Positions 52,822-62,554 of a DNA stretch of 64,000 bases are shown here, one piece after another (position 1 is the first letter of the stretch; each line of letters begins with the position of its first letter). The notes under the pieces were generated by a model. That model ran no database searches. It was given only the letters and a program-made list of their open reading frames with translations, and was not told the origin of the DNA. The position numbers and the translations under genes were made by a program. The DNA comes from Paracnuella aquatica (GTDB taxonomy: Bacteria > Bacteroidota > Bacteroidia > Chitinophagales > Chitinophagaceae): NCBI RefSeq assembly GCF_003332885.2, contig NZ_QOWJ01000004.1:186001-250000 (forward strand), written 5' to 3'.

Positions 52822-53478
52822 TTATTGGCGTCCGCCCTTGCTTTCCTCGTAAGTCATTACGCGGAACCCAGATTGTGGCAGATCGAACTTGGCAACCGGC
52901 ACCGGGCTGAAGTTGATGCGGGAAACTGTATAGGTGATATTGAGGTTGCCCATAGACGAAACGTACTCCATCGGCAGGCCGGGCAGGCCCTGCGCCAGCA
53001 TGTTGAAGCTTTTATTCTCCAGCAAAACATCAGGCGTGTACCAAACATGAACCGGCGTACCGTCGCTTAGCTTACCTACTGCCTTTTTACAGTTGTAACC
53101 CAAGATCTGCTTGGTTGAGTCAACCAGTGTAAACTGAATGTCCTTGTATTTGCTGTTCATTTCCTGCCAGTTGGCCTGCGTCAGGTTGATGAGGTATTTC
53201 TGGTTGCCGTAATCTTTTAAAATCGCAATGTTGTTTTTGATGCCGTCGATAATGGTGGCCTGTGTGCCCAGCGAGCTCACCATTTCGCTGCGGCTGCGGT
53301 TGCCCTTGATAAATACGGTGGTGGTGGCGCCGTCCAAAAAATCGGCGGCCTGCGGCTTATCGGAGCCGGTATTGATCACCACGTCGTAACTGATCACACC
53401 TTCGGTAAACTTTTTCTGTCCCAGTGCGGATACAGACCAAAACAAACCAGCCAGCAGCAAAACCTTTATTTTATTCAT
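52822..53478 (-). CDS. GLPGLI-family exported protein
   Basis: 218 residues from the ATG at 53478, which opens a signal peptide (MNKIKVLLLAGLFWSVSALG). The diagnostic stretch AQGLPGLPMEYVSS is near residue 165, preceded by DSTKQILGYNCKKAVGK and VWYTPDVLLENK, both typical of GLPGLI proteins. These are Bacteroidota-specific periplasmic or outer-membrane-associated beta proteins with no known activity. It lies downstream of yidC on the same strand but behind a terminator, so it is probably separate. Confidence 0.82.
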   Translation of the reverse strand: MNKIKVLLLAGLFWSVSALGQKKFTEGVISYDVVINTGSDKPQAADFLDGATTTVFIKGNRSRSEMVSSLGTQATIIDGIKNNIAILKDYGNQKYLINLTQANWQEMNSKYKDIQFTLVDSTKQILGYNCKKAVGKLSDGTPVHVWYTPDVLLENKSFNMLAQGLPGLPMEYVSSMGNLNITYTVSRINFSPVPVAKFDLPQSGFRVMTYEESKGGRQ

Positions 53479-53525
53479 AATTACAGGTAATAGACGAGCC
53501 AAATATCCCAATAAGTTGTCTGTAT

Positions 53526-53550
53526 AAAAAATCCCGCCATAAGGCGGGAT
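53526..53550 (-). terminator. Terminator of yidC
   Basis: ATCCCGCC (53531-53538) pairs with GGCGGGAT (53543-53550) around ATAA, with a T-run on minus. ATTACTGATTA/TAATCAGTAAT word repeats lie between it and the yidC stop. Confidence 0.82.
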
Positions 53551-53643
53551 GGAAAGTTTTGTTATGATTGAGGATTTCGCATTATTGATTACTGATTATT
53601 CATTATTGATCCTTCCGCAGCGCAGTAATCAGTAATGCCCGCC

Positions 53644-55479
53644 TTAGCGTCCGCCGCTTTTTTTCTGCATTTCCTGCACTTTTTTTTGCTGTTCCTGCAT
53701 GGCTTCAATACGCTCCTGCCACTTGGATTTGGTCTTCGGCTTTTTCCGGTTCTCGTCTATCCTTGCCAAAATCTTATCGTGGTTGATGATGTAATTCTGG
53801 ATTACAAACTGCAGCACCAGCGTAATGATGTTGGACACGGTGTAGTACCAGGTCAAACCCGACGGCAGCTTGTTGAACACGAACAGGAGAATGAACGGGA
53901 AAATATACGGCATGTACTTCAGGGCCGGGTTGCTTTGGTCCGGCGTCATGCTCATGCTGTAGATCGAAATGAGGAACGAAGTGAGCACCGCGGTAATGGT
54001 AAACAGGCTCACATGCGACCCGTAAAACGGAATGGAGAACGGCAGTTCCGCGATCGAATCGTACTGCGACAGGTCGGCTGCCCACAGGAAGCTTTCGCCG
54101 CGCAGCGCAATTTCCGAGTTAAAGAAACTATAGAGGGCAAAGAAGATCGGGATCTGCAACAAACCGGGGATACAGCCACCCAGCGGGTTTACGCCTGCTT
54201 CACGGAACAATTTCATCTGGTCCATGCTCATGGCCTGCTGATCGTCGCCGTGCTTTTTGCGCAGCTGCTCAATTTCCGGCCGCAGCGCTTTCATTTTGGC
54301 ACCACTTAAGTAGCTACTGTAGTTGAGCGGCGAAATAAGCAGGCGGATAAACAGCGTCAGCAGCAGGATAACAATCCCGTAGTTGCTGGTGAAATTGCGG
54401 AAGAAATCAAACACCGGGATCACGATCCAGCGGTTCAGGTATTTTACAAAGGCAAACATGCCAGTGCCCAGGTTCACGATATCTTCCATATCGTTGCCGT
54501 ATTGCTTCAGTACTTTGTAATCGTTGGGGCCAAAATAGAAACCCAGCGGAATAGTGGTGTTGGCCGAGGCGGGCAACTTCAACTTCAAATTAGCCCTCGC
54601 CTCAACGATGGTGCTGGTATTTTCGGGAGCCGTCCAGGAAACTTCGCCTGAGGAAAAATTGCTTTTTGCCAGCAGCGTGGTGTTGAAAAACTGTTGTTTT
54701 ACCGACACCCAGTTGATGGGATCATCAAACTTTTCGGTGGATCCGCTACCTACCAGTTCATAATCAGGATCGCCGGCCACGCGGTAGTTTACCGACGACT
54801 GGGTACGTTCGTAATCCAGGTCGCGCTGCAGTTGCACCGCCTGGTTTTGCCACAATACATTCAGCTCGTTGTTCTGGGTCAGCTGCGGAACGCCGTTGAG
54901 GCCCAGGTTGAAATCAACCAGGTAATTGTCCTTGCGCAAAATGTATTGGTGCACAATCGACGAGCCATCGTTGCCCACCAATTGAAACTGCACGGTGGTA
55001 GAGCCATCAGCGTTTTGTTTGGGCTGGCTGCCGGCAAAATAGAAATTGGTTACGTCGGCAGTGCGGTTATCGCCGGTGCGCACCACATAGCTAAATTTAT
55101 CAAAAGCCGTAGCGCCCAGTTTTACGTTGGTGCTGTCGGGGGCTTTAAAACCTTTCAGTTCAACCGAACGGGGCTGGCCGCCTTTGTTGGTAAAAACGAT
55201 CTTCACCAGTTCGTTCTCCACGGTGATCAGTTGCTCCATACCCGTAATAGCCGCCTGGAAACCACCGGCCGCCGCTACCTTGGTTTGCGAATCGAGGCGG
55301 ATGGAATCGCTGCGAAAGGCCATGCTGTCCACTTTGGGCAGGCGGCTTTTGGCAATGGAATCCTCAATAGCTTTTTGGCGCATAAAAGCCTGCTGCTCAC
55401 GGCTGTTGTAGAAAAAATAAGCAACAAAAAGAACGCCCAGGATTACGAAACCGATGACGGTATTCCGATCAAAATTCAT
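53644..55479 (-). CDS. yidC: Membrane protein insertase YidC
   Basis: 611 residues, the Gram-negative form: an N-terminal span (NTVIGFVILGVLFVAYFFY), a large periplasmic beta domain (about 55-355), and the conserved five-helix insertase core (about 360-570) with MKALRPEIEQLRKKHGDDQQ, NPLGGCIPGLLQIPIFFALY and SSYLSGAK motifs. The C-terminus is Lys/Gln-rich (KTKSKWQERIEAMQEQQ). It inserts proteins into the inner membrane alone or with SecYEG. It has its own promoter and terminator. Confidence 0.96.
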   Translation of the reverse strand: MNFDRNTVIGFVILGVLFVAYFFYNSREQQAFMRQKAIEDSIAKSRLPKVDSMAFRSDSIRLDSQTKVAAAGGFQAAITGMEQLITVENELVKIVFTNKGGQPRSVELKGFKAPDSTNVKLGATAFDKFSYVVRTGDNRTADVTNFYFAGSQPKQNADGSTTVQFQLVGNDGSSIVHQYILRKDNYLVDFNLGLNGVPQLTQNNELNVLWQNQAVQLQRDLDYERTQSSVNYRVAGDPDYELVGSGSTEKFDDPINWVSVKQQFFNTTLLAKSNFSSGEVSWTAPENTSTIVEARANLKLKLPASANTTIPLGFYFGPNDYKVLKQYGNDMEDIVNLGTGMFAFVKYLNRWIVIPVFDFFRNFTSNYGIVILLLTLFIRLLISPLNYSSYLSGAKMKALRPEIEQLRKKHGDDQQAMSMDQMKLFREAGVNPLGGCIPGLLQIPIFFALYSFFNSEIALRGESFLWAADLSQYDSIAELPFSIPFYGSHVSLFTITAVLTSFLISIYSMSMTPDQSNPALKYMPYIFPFILLFVFNKLPSGLTWYYTVSNIITLVLQFVIQNYIINHDKILARIDENRKKPKTKSKWQERIEAMQEQQKKVQEMQKKSGGR

Positions 55480-55582
55480 TGGTGGTATATATTGTGTACT
55501 GTGTGGCAGGCCAAAAGTTTAGCAGCCAAAAACCGCGGTGGAGCGGAATTGGCGCAAACCTCCTACCCTTTATAAAGGGTGG

Positions 55583-55590
55583 CAAAGATA
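55583..55590 (-). promoter_or_regulatory. yidC promoter -7 element TATCTTTG
   Basis: TATCTTTG on minus fits TAnnTTTG, 104 bp before the yidC ATG. No clear -33 TTTG. Confidence 0.5.
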
Positions 55591-55749
55591 GTCAGGAACC
55601 TTGGACGAACCCCATTTTCGATGCTTTTTTGGGAGCCGTTCATCGGCAAAAGACATAAGCCGCCCTTACTCCGAACCATTTCCAGCCCCATTTTTACCCT
55701 CTTTTTAACCCTTTTGCTGTAAGTAAAATGCAGCGCCAGCTTTTTTGAC

Positions 55750-55784
55750 AAAAAAGAAACGGGGAACCCACAGGCTCCCCGTTT
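55750..55784 (-). terminator. Terminator of pyrG
   Basis: AAACGGGGA (55757-55765) pairs with TCCCCGTTT (55776-55784); on minus a T-rich run follows. It lies 18 bp past the pyrG stop. Confidence 0.82.
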
Positions 55785-55801
55785 GCAAAAAGTATGAATG
55801 A

Positions 55802-57445
55802 TTAAACAGCTTCGTTCACTTTGTTGGCACGCTGTGCTTTTCGGTCGTGAAACTGGCGGGAAGCCGCAACAAAATGCACAAACAGCGGATGCGGTGCTTC
55901 CACGGTGCTTTTCAGCTCGGGGTGGTATTGGCAACCAATAAAATACGGGTGGTTGGGCAATTCCACGATCTCCACCAGACCGGTCTCCGGATTGCGGCCG
56001 CTGGCCACCATACCGGCACCTTCGTATGCCTCGAGGTACTCGTTGTTGAACTCGTAGCGGTGGCGGTGGCGTTCGGTGATTTGCGTGGTGCCATAAATTT
56101 TATGGGCCAGCGTACCTTCTTTAATGGTGCATGGGTAAGCACCCAGACGCATGGTGCCGCCTTTCTGGGTAATCTTTTTCTGCTCCTCCATCATGTTGAT
56201 CACAGCGCCTTCGGTGTCGGGCTGCATTTCGGTGGAGTGTGCATCTTTAATGCCCAGGATATTGCGGCCAAATTCGATCACGGCCATTTGCATGCCGAGG
56301 CAAATGCCAAAAAACGGCAGTCCGGTCTCCCTGGCAAATTGCACTGCAGTGATTTTGCCTTCAATACCGCGGTGACCAAAACCAGGCGCTACCAGCAACC
56401 CATCGAGGTTGATCAGCTTTTCGGCCACATTCTCCGGTGTCAGGCTTTCGGAGTGGATAGGCACCACCTGCACCTTGCATTCGTTCATGGCGCCGGCGTG
56501 TATAAATGCTTCCAGAATGGATTTGTACGCATCCTGCAGCTCCACGTATTTACCAATCAGGCCAATGGTGATCTTGGCTTTGGGGTATTTCAGTTTATCC
56601 AAAAATCCTTTCCAACGCGTCAGGTCGGGTTCGGCAAATTCGGTGATGTTCAATTTTTTCAACACGATCAGGTCGAGCTGCTCGTTCAGCATCAGCAGCG
56701 GCACTTCGTAAATAGTGTTGGCATCCGGCGCCTCAATTACCGCTTCAGGTTTTACATTGCAAAACAGTGCGATCTTGCGTTTGATGTCGTCGTTCAGCGG
56801 CTCTTCGGAGCGGCAAACGATTACATCCGGGAACACGCCGTTTTCGCTCAGCATCCTCACAGAGTGTTGCGTGGGCTTGGTTTTGAGTTCCTTGGCTGCT
56901 TTGAGGTAAGGAATCAGCGTCAGGTGCACCACCAGCAGGTCCTCGTCGGGCAGCTCCCACTGCAACTGACGAACGGCTTCCACGTAGGGCAGCGATTCAA
57001 TATCGCCCACAGTGCCGCCCAACTCGGTGATCACAATATCGTACTGGTTGTTTTGGCCCAGCAGCAGCATCCGCCGCTTGATCTCGTCGGTAATGTGCGG
57101 CACCACCTGCACTGTTTTTCCCAAAAATGCCCCTTCCCTTTCGCGGTTGATGACATGCTGGTAAATGCGGCCGGTGGTGACGTTGTTAGCCTGCGACGTG
57201 TAGATGTTCAAAAAGCGTTCGTAGTGACCCAGGTCGAGGTCGGTTTCGGCGCCGTCTTCGGTTACGTAGCACTCGCCATGCTCGTACGGGTTGAGCGTTC
57301 CGGGATCCACATTAATGTACGGATCAAATTTTTGGATGGTAACACGGAGGCCACGGGCCTGCAGCAATTTTGCCAATGAAGCAGCAATGATGCCTTTACC
57401 CAACGAAGATGTAACGCCACCGGTTACGAATATATACTTAGCCAT
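55802..57445 (-). CDS. pyrG: CTP synthase
   Basis: 547 residues. The synthetase domain has the ATP loop FVTGGVTSSLGKGI and the segment DPYINVDPGTLNPYEHGECY; the class I glutaminase domain has the nucleophile C382 in FFGICLGMQMAV and the His/Glu pair in YHPELKS. It makes CTP from UTP, ATP and glutamine. It is monocistronic with a leader of about 170 nt if the promoter at 57621 is correct. Confidence 0.97.
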   Translation of the reverse strand: MAKYIFVTGGVTSSLGKGIIAASLAKLLQARGLRVTIQKFDPYINVDPGTLNPYEHGECYVTEDGAETDLDLGHYERFLNIYTSQANNVTTGRIYQHVINREREGAFLGKTVQVVPHITDEIKRRMLLLGQNNQYDIVITELGGTVGDIESLPYVEAVRQLQWELPDEDLLVVHLTLIPYLKAAKELKTKPTQHSVRMLSENGVFPDVIVCRSEEPLNDDIKRKIALFCNVKPEAVIEAPDANTIYEVPLLMLNEQLDLIVLKKLNITEFAEPDLTRWKGFLDKLKYPKAKITIGLIGKYVELQDAYKSILEAFIHAGAMNECKVQVVPIHSESLTPENVAEKLINLDGLLVAPGFGHRGIEGKITAVQFARETGLPFFGICLGMQMAVIEFGRNILGIKDAHSTEMQPDTEGAVINMMEEQKKITQKGGTMRLGAYPCTIKEGTLAHKIYGTTQITERHRHRYEFNNEYLEAYEGAGMVASGRNPETGLVEIVELPNHPYFIGCQYHPELKSTVEAPHPLFVHFVAASRQFHDRKAQRANKVNEAV

Positions 57446-57620
57446 AAAAGGTTGTTTCCAGCTTTAACATGAGGGCCTGGGGCCGCTCCAAAAACATTAC
57501 TTGCTAACCAACGGTGGGCAGCAACGATGTTCTAAAAAATGCTTTAAAAATGAAAAGCGCAGGCGAAAACCTGTCGCTCATGACCGGCGGATGGGTCCTT
57601 AAAAAATCCGGGAGGTCGTG

Positions 57621-57628
57621 CAAACCTA
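57621..57628 (-). promoter_or_regulatory. Candidate pyrG promoter -7 element TAGGTTTG
   Basis: TAGGTTTG on minus fits TAnnTTTG, 175 bp before the pyrG ATG. The -33 partner is missing, so this is a candidate only. Confidence 0.4.
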
Positions 57629-57762
57629 CGCCAAATTTTAAACCTGCATATTCATTTTAACAGGGCTGTGGAAAAATGAAGCGCGAACTGTACAAGTATT
57701 TTTTGAAATGTGCATGAGCCGCAGTTTACAGCAGGTGCGTTTACAGGACTTTTTTATAAATG

Positions 57763-57793
57763 AAAAAGCCCCGCAGGTTGTGTGCGGGGCTTT
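57763..57793 (-). terminator. Terminator of the DUF3857 gene
   Basis: AAAGCCCCGCA (57765-57775) pairs with TGCGGGGCTTT (57783-57793) around a 7-nt loop; on minus a run of five T residues follows. Confidence 0.9.
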
Positions 57794-57812
57794 GCGCTAT
57801 TTTATTTACCGG

Positions 57813-60800
57813 CTATTTAAAAACAATATACTTCGATTCGGCAGCCACAATCTGGTTGAAGAACTGCTTCAAACCAGCGTATTCGGATGCGGCTTTATCG
57901 CTGCGATCGAGCTGCGCAGCGCGGCGAACCGTGAGTGTATTGCCCTGCTTTTTAAAACTGAGGCTATAGGTCGAATTACCAAATCGGAACTGCTGGTCGG
58001 CAGGCACTTCCACAAAGCTTTGCGCCGGCGACAGTTTTATGTTGATGATGCTTTCGTACACATCGGCGTCCTCGTATTTCCAGTATTCAATAGGGTGCAC
58101 CCTTGTTTCCGCACCAAACTGGTCCATTGAGGCAACTAAGTCGAGCAGCGGCAATTTAATCATCCGCATGCTGCCGGCTTCCACCACGTCGTTTTTCACC
58201 AGGTAATCGTACTGCACCGACAAGGTATCGGAAAGTGTTTCTAGCCCATCGAACTGAATAGTCTGCAAAGTGGCTGGGCTTTTATAGCGACCGCTTACAT
58301 ATTCTGCAAAATTCTTTTTCTGGTCGGCCTCCGACAGATTGCGGTATTTGTCGCGCCAGCCGCTGGAGAGATGCCCGGTGGTTTTGGCCACCACTGCAAA
58401 CTTCAGGTCGGTACCATCAACGGTCACATCGATCTTTTTCAACTGGCGGTCGGCATTGCGGGTGGTGGACACCAGCGGCTTCAGCGACCAGTTGGCGGTT
58501 TCACCTTCGGCTGGCACCATCAGCGACAGGGCATTGCCTAAATTATTGGGCAGGCTGCCAAAGGGCAGGTAGGTGTCGGTCAGTTCCAGGTAATGGTCTT
58601 TGCCATCAATACGGCACACCGCAATACAATGGTTGAATTCCATCGAAGGCAGCAGCATGTCGTTTTTGCCATTGTCCCTCGTGTCGATCAGCATCATGCG
58701 GGCATCCAGACCGGCTCTGCGGGCCAGGGCAGTAAACAACAGCGACAAGTCCTTACAATCGCCCAGGCGGGTGGTGATGATCTTGGAAATGGGCTGCGGC
58801 ACCAGGCCGGTTTGGCGGAACGATACCGAACTATAGCTGATATGCGTAACGAGGTAATCGTAAATGCGTTTGGCTTTTTGCAGCTGTGTCAGCTTTTCTT
58901 CGGTTGGAAACAACTCGCGGTACAGGCCGTCCAACTCGGTGTTGGAGCTATGGTCTTGAAACACCAGGTCGCGGTACCAGTTGGCAATCTCCGGCCAAGT
59001 TTTTACCGAAGAAACATGGAGCACCACGCCAATATCGCCCAACACCGGCATCAGCGGCTCGTCGGCCACCGGCGGCACGGCATTAATTTCCCACGAAAAC
59101 GTTTGGTAATCACCGGCCTGTTTTTGAACTGGTTTTACATCCGAATTAGCCAGGCGCCAGTCGAACTGGTAATCTTTCGGCGTAATCAGCATGTAGCGGC
59201 AGGTGGCGGTAGGTACAAATGCATTCAGCACAAATTTGTCCCAATACTCCTTTCCCATGCGGCCGCTGGTATAGTTCTGCAGGCGGTATTTCATAATGAT
59301 GGCATCGCCCGGCGCCAGGTTGGTAAATACCACATCATCTTCGTTGCGTTCGGCCGCCACTTTTGCACCGGAAGCTTTTACCACTTCGCATTTTTCTACC
59401 AACAGGGTTTGTGTGCCGCGGTCGTAATTGAGCGTGGTTTCTTTCCAGGTATCAATGCCTTTTTGGTTGTACACTTTTACCACGGTGGTGATGTACTCTT
59501 CCGATGCGCCTTTATCATAAATGATCACAGCTTTTTCATCGAGCAGGTATTCGAAATTGTACTCGCTTTTGGGTGCTGCTTTTTTAATGGTGGCGTACAG
59601 GTCGGTTACTGGGATCTGGTTGTAGAGTTCTTCCCTTTTTTCCAGGCTGCGCAGCTTTTTGCGGGCATCGTAGTTGGCGGGCTTATAGTGTAGCGATTTA
59701 CGGTAAGCAGCAATGGCTTCGTCTGTTTGTTTTTGCTGCTCGTAAATGGTGCCGATATTTTCCCAATAGCGGCTTTCGTACGGCGCCAGGTTCAGTGCCT
59801 GGCGGGAGTAGTCCAGAGCTTTGCTAAACTCCTGCTTGCGGTAATGATAGTCGGCCAGGCCCAGTGCCAGGCGCGGATCGTAGGGCACACTGTTGTACAG
59901 GCCCAGCACCGTTTTCAGGTATTTATCGTTCTGGCCTTGCTCTTTGTATTCGGTAGCCAGCAGGTTCACCATTTCGTAATGATAATTGGCTGCGCAAAAA
60001 CGCTCCAGTGCTTCAATGGCGGCTTTTTTATTTTGGTAGCCTTTCTTATTCAGGTTGTACATCAGTTCGGCTGCCCTTGCACTGTTCTTGTATTTTTTGT
60101 ACCCGGCTTCAATCAACTGGAACAACTCTTCGTTTTTCTCCAACTCCGCCAGCAGGTTGATGCGGCTGTTGAACACTTCAAGGTTTTCGCCAAAACGGGC
60201 AGTTACGGCATCCAGCAGCGTCAGTGCTTCTTCATACTTCTCTTCATCGGTAAGGCGCCTTACTTCCAGGTTGAGGGTTAAGTAGCAATCGGGGTCCGCT
60301 TCTTTTAGCCGCTCTATTTCTTCCATCAGCAAAGTGCGGTTTCCCTCTTTCAGCAGGCATTGGATCAGTTCGAAACGCACCAGCGAATTTTCAGGCGCCA
60401 GTTCCAGCGCTCTGCTCAGGATCTGCCGGGCATCGCTGGTGCGGTTGTTGCGCAGGTAAGCCTGGCTCAGCAACAGGTAATTTACCAGGTTGCCGGGTTG
60501 CTTTTTTACTTTTTCTTGGAAATAAACTTCGGCAAAATGCGGGATGGCTGCAGGTTTTGCCGAGGCCGGGGCCGGCGTGTACTGCTTGTATTCGGATGTG
60601 GAGCGCAAACCGGCGATGGCGTTAAAATCGCGGTCGGTAAAACGTACAATAAAGTTGGGCGACTCGATGCTGGAATAGCCCAACTGCACCAGCACCCGGT
60701 TGACGCCTTTGCGCAACTTTGCAGGCACTTTGTAATAATCCAATTCGGTGTTGCGCTCTTCTGATTCGGCGATCATCAGGGCATCGTTTACCCAAACTTT

Positions 60801-61553
60801 AAGCGAACCGCCGCCGCCTACAGCCAACAGCACGTCCATATCATCCGAGGCTTCTACAAAAGTTTGTGCATACACAATGGCTTCTTCTTCCAAAATGTGG
60901 TTGCGGGTAAAACTCCAGCCATCGCTGTTCATTTTGGCCGGTGTAAACCAGCCAATTTCGATATCGTTGAGGCCCCTAAACCGGCTGTCCGGCGCTGCCT
61001 TTTTGATAGGATCGTAAGCGACATTTATGCCGCTGCCCGAAATATTTTCAAATGGCCCGGTAAGCTGCCAGTTGTTTAAACCGCCCATTTGCGGAAACTC
61101 TTTCGCTGCTTTCGGAAACTCGTTTCCATACACATGATGCAACCCTTTTACATAGCGGGCTGCCGCTTTCAGCGATCCGTTGTACGCCGGGTTGGTAAAA
61201 ATCTGGTTGAGCAACGTCAGGTGGCGGGCCTGTTCTTTTTTGCCATACTCGCCCAGGTAAGCCGGGTGAAACCAAAGCGCATAGGCATAGGCGTTCAGTT
61301 CGGCACCGGTTTTATTAAGGGCATCCAACAAACCCGGCACTTCGGTTTGCACGGCGCCAAAGTTGTTTAAGAATGCCTCGGTGAGGTGGGCATCGAGGGC
61401 TGATTGTTCGCTAGACTTTGCAGCCTGCAAAAATTGCTGTGCAGCCTTGCGGTCGTTTTTGTTCAATGAGGCCCACAATTTTTGATAGGAGTCCTGAGCA
61501 TTGGAGGCAGCACAAAGCAGGAATGCCGCCAGGGTAAGCAGTACGGTGCGCAT
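57813..61553 (-). CDS. Large exported TPR / DUF3857 / transglutaminase-like protein
   Basis: 1246 residues with a signal peptide (MRTVLLTLAAFLLCAASNAQ). The N-terminal third includes a jelly-roll-like part (about 165-310, NWQLTGPFENISGSGINVAY). TPR helices follow (about 350-640, e.g. NLVNYLLLSQAYLRNNRTSD and YWENIGTIYEQQKQTDEAI), then a DUF3857 domain (about 650-860) and a transglutaminase-like domain with a complete triad: C933 in LGDCKDLS, H975 in FNHCIAV and D993 in LELTDTYL. The C-terminal 200 residues are beta-rich. The order DUF3857-transglutaminase is typical of Bacteroidota. The triad suggests peptidase or cross-linking activity in the envelope; the substrate is unknown. Confidence 0.9.
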   Translation of the reverse strand: MRTVLLTLAAFLLCAASNAQDSYQKLWASLNKNDRKAAQQFLQAAKSSEQSALDAHLTEAFLNNFGAVQTEVPGLLDALNKTGAELNAYAYALWFHPAYLGEYGKKEQARHLTLLNQIFTNPAYNGSLKAAARYVKGLHHVYGNEFPKAAKEFPQMGGLNNWQLTGPFENISGSGINVAYDPIKKAAPDSRFRGLNDIEIGWFTPAKMNSDGWSFTRNHILEEEAIVYAQTFVEASDDMDVLLAVGGGGSLKVWVNDALMIAESEERNTELDYYKVPAKLRKGVNRVLVQLGYSSIESPNFIVRFTDRDFNAIAGLRSTSEYKQYTPAPASAKPAAIPHFAEVYFQEKVKKQPGNLVNYLLLSQAYLRNNRTSDARQILSRALELAPENSLVRFELIQCLLKEGNRTLLMEEIERLKEADPDCYLTLNLEVRRLTDEEKYEEALTLLDAVTARFGENLEVFNSRINLLAELEKNEELFQLIEAGYKKYKNSARAAELMYNLNKKGYQNKKAAIEALERFCAANYHYEMVNLLATEYKEQGQNDKYLKTVLGLYNSVPYDPRLALGLADYHYRKQEFSKALDYSRQALNLAPYESRYWENIGTIYEQQKQTDEAIAAYRKSLHYKPANYDARKKLRSLEKREELYNQIPVTDLYATIKKAAPKSEYNFEYLLDEKAVIIYDKGASEEYITTVVKVYNQKGIDTWKETTLNYDRGTQTLLVEKCEVVKASGAKVAAERNEDDVVFTNLAPGDAIIMKYRLQNYTSGRMGKEYWDKFVLNAFVPTATCRYMLITPKDYQFDWRLANSDVKPVQKQAGDYQTFSWEINAVPPVADEPLMPVLGDIGVVLHVSSVKTWPEIANWYRDLVFQDHSSNTELDGLYRELFPTEEKLTQLQKAKRIYDYLVTHISYSSVSFRQTGLVPQPISKIITTRLGDCKDLSLLFTALARRAGLDARMMLIDTRDNGKNDMLLPSMEFNHCIAVCRIDGKDHYLELTDTYLPFGSLPNNLGNALSLMVPAEGETANWSLKPLVSTTRNADRQLKKIDVTVDGTDLKFAVVAKTTGHLSSGWRDKYRNLSEADQKKNFAEYVSGRYKSPATLQTIQFDGLETLSDTLSVQYDYLVKNDVVEAGSMRMIKLPLLDLVASMDQFGAETRVHPIEYWKYEDADVYESIINIKLSPAQSFVEVPADQQFRFGNSTYSLSFKKQGNTLTVRRAAQLDRSDKAASEYAGLKQFFNQIVAAESKYIVFK

Positions 61554-61654
61554 GTTTTGGTTATTGCGTTTTTAGGTACTGTAAAGATGAGCTTAAAATG
61601 GTAAAGCGATGGCGTTCACCCCTGTTTTTCTAAAAATATCCCATAAAATGGGTA

Positions 61655-61686
61655 CAAAAAAGACGCAACCAGAGCGCCTTTTTGAT
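61655..61686 (-). terminator. Probable terminator of proC
   Basis: On minus an imperfect stem (AAAAAG-CGC with GCG-CTTTTT, one mismatch) is followed by six T residues. It lies 34 bp past the proC stop codon. Confidence 0.55.
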
Positions 61687-61719
61687 TAAGTAGAATCAAT
61701 TTTTATAAATGAGCTGCTG

Positions 61720-62514
61720 CTACCCTTTCACAATTTTATCGTAGCTGGTAGCAATGCCTTTGATGAGTGAAGAGGAAAAACCTTGATGCTCCATTTCGTT
61801 CAGGCCCGCAATGGTGCAGCCTTTTGGCGTGGTTACTTTATCTATTTCCTGTTCGGGGTGGGCGCCGCGTTGCAACAACAGTTCGGCAGCGCCTTTTACA
61901 GTTTGCGCCGCAATAAGCGAAGCGGTTTTGGCATCAAAACCAATTTCAATGCCGCCTTGGATATTGGCGCGGATGTAACGCATGGCGTAAGCCGTGCCGC
62001 AGGCGCCCAGCACCGTGGCAGCATCCATCAGCTTTTCATCAATCACGGCCACCTTGCCCAGCGCTGAAAAAATATCGTGCACCCATTTTACTTGGTCTTC
62101 CGAAGCCTGGGTGCTGGCGAGGCAGGTCATGCTTTCCTGGATGGCGATGGCCGTATTGGGCATGGCGCGGAACAGCGCCATCTGGCGGCCCACCACTTCC
62201 TGCAGGTCTTTCAGAAAAATGCCGGTTACCACCGAAACCAGCACCTGCTGCGGGTTGAGGGCCACCGCGATTTCGGTCAGCACTTCTTTTACCTGGAACG
62301 GTTTCACCGCAAGAATCACCATACCGGCTTCTTTTACAGCCTCGGCGTTATCGGCAGTAACGTTGGCGCCTTGCTCTTTCAAATGCTGGAGTGCGGCAAC
62401 GGTGCGGCGGGTAATGGTAATGTGCTGCGGCTGTACAAAGCCGCTTTTGATCAGCCCTTCGGCAATGGCGGTGCCCAGGTTGCCGCCGCCAATGATAGCA
62501 ATGGATTGGTTCAT
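61720..62514 (-). CDS. proC: Pyrroline-5-carboxylate reductase
   Basis: 264 residues. It makes proline from pyrroline-5-carboxylate with NAD(P)H. The nucleotide fold starts SIAIIGGGNLGTAIAEGLI, AVKPFQVKEVL matches the family's VKP motif, and the C-terminal dimerisation helices show GACGTAYAMRYI and the signature HPEQEIDKVTTPKGCTIAGL. The ATG lies only 7-8 bp after the T-run of a terminator-type hairpin, an unusual arrangement. Confidence 0.95.
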   Translation of the reverse strand: MNQSIAIIGGGNLGTAIAEGLIKSGFVQPQHITITRRTVAALQHLKEQGANVTADNAEAVKEAGMVILAVKPFQVKEVLTEIAVALNPQQVLVSVVTGIFLKDLQEVVGRQMALFRAMPNTAIAIQESMTCLASTQASEDQVKWVHDIFSALGKVAVIDEKLMDAATVLGACGTAYAMRYIRANIQGGIEIGFDAKTASLIAAQTVKGAAELLLQRGAHPEQEIDKVTTPKGCTIAGLNEMEHQGFSSSLIKGIATSYDKIVKG

Positions 62515-62521
62515 GGTAAAA

Positions 62522-62554
62522 ATAAAAAAGCAAGCGGCCGTAATACCGCTTGCT
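62522..62554 (-). terminator. Terminator-type hairpin between purL and proC
   Basis: AGCAAGCGG (62529-62537) pairs with CCGCTTGCT (62546-62554); on minus a run of T residues follows and then the proC ATG at 62514. It fits a purL terminator, or an attenuator for proC. Confidence 0.78.

Larger units (their letters stand above)
55480..55801. other. Intergenic region between pyrG and yidC, 322 bp
   Basis: It contains the pyrG terminator on the right, the yidC -7 element at 55583-55590, and about 100 bp of yidC leader. No gene is seen; an open frame on minus (55563-55934) runs into pyrG and has no family features. Confidence 0.55.
57446..57812. other. Intergenic region upstream of pyrG, 367 bp
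   Basis: It holds the DUF3857-gene terminator (57763-57793), a candidate pyrG -7 element (57621-57628) and the pyrG leader. A TGTGGAAAA nonamer at about 57667 is one mismatch from a DnaA box but stands alone. I see no gene. Confidence 0.5.

Noticed and set aside
55847-57379. 510-codon open frame antisense to pyrG
   Set aside because: Fully inside pyrG, which is a complete and well-matched CTP synthase gene; the antisense product resembles nothing known.
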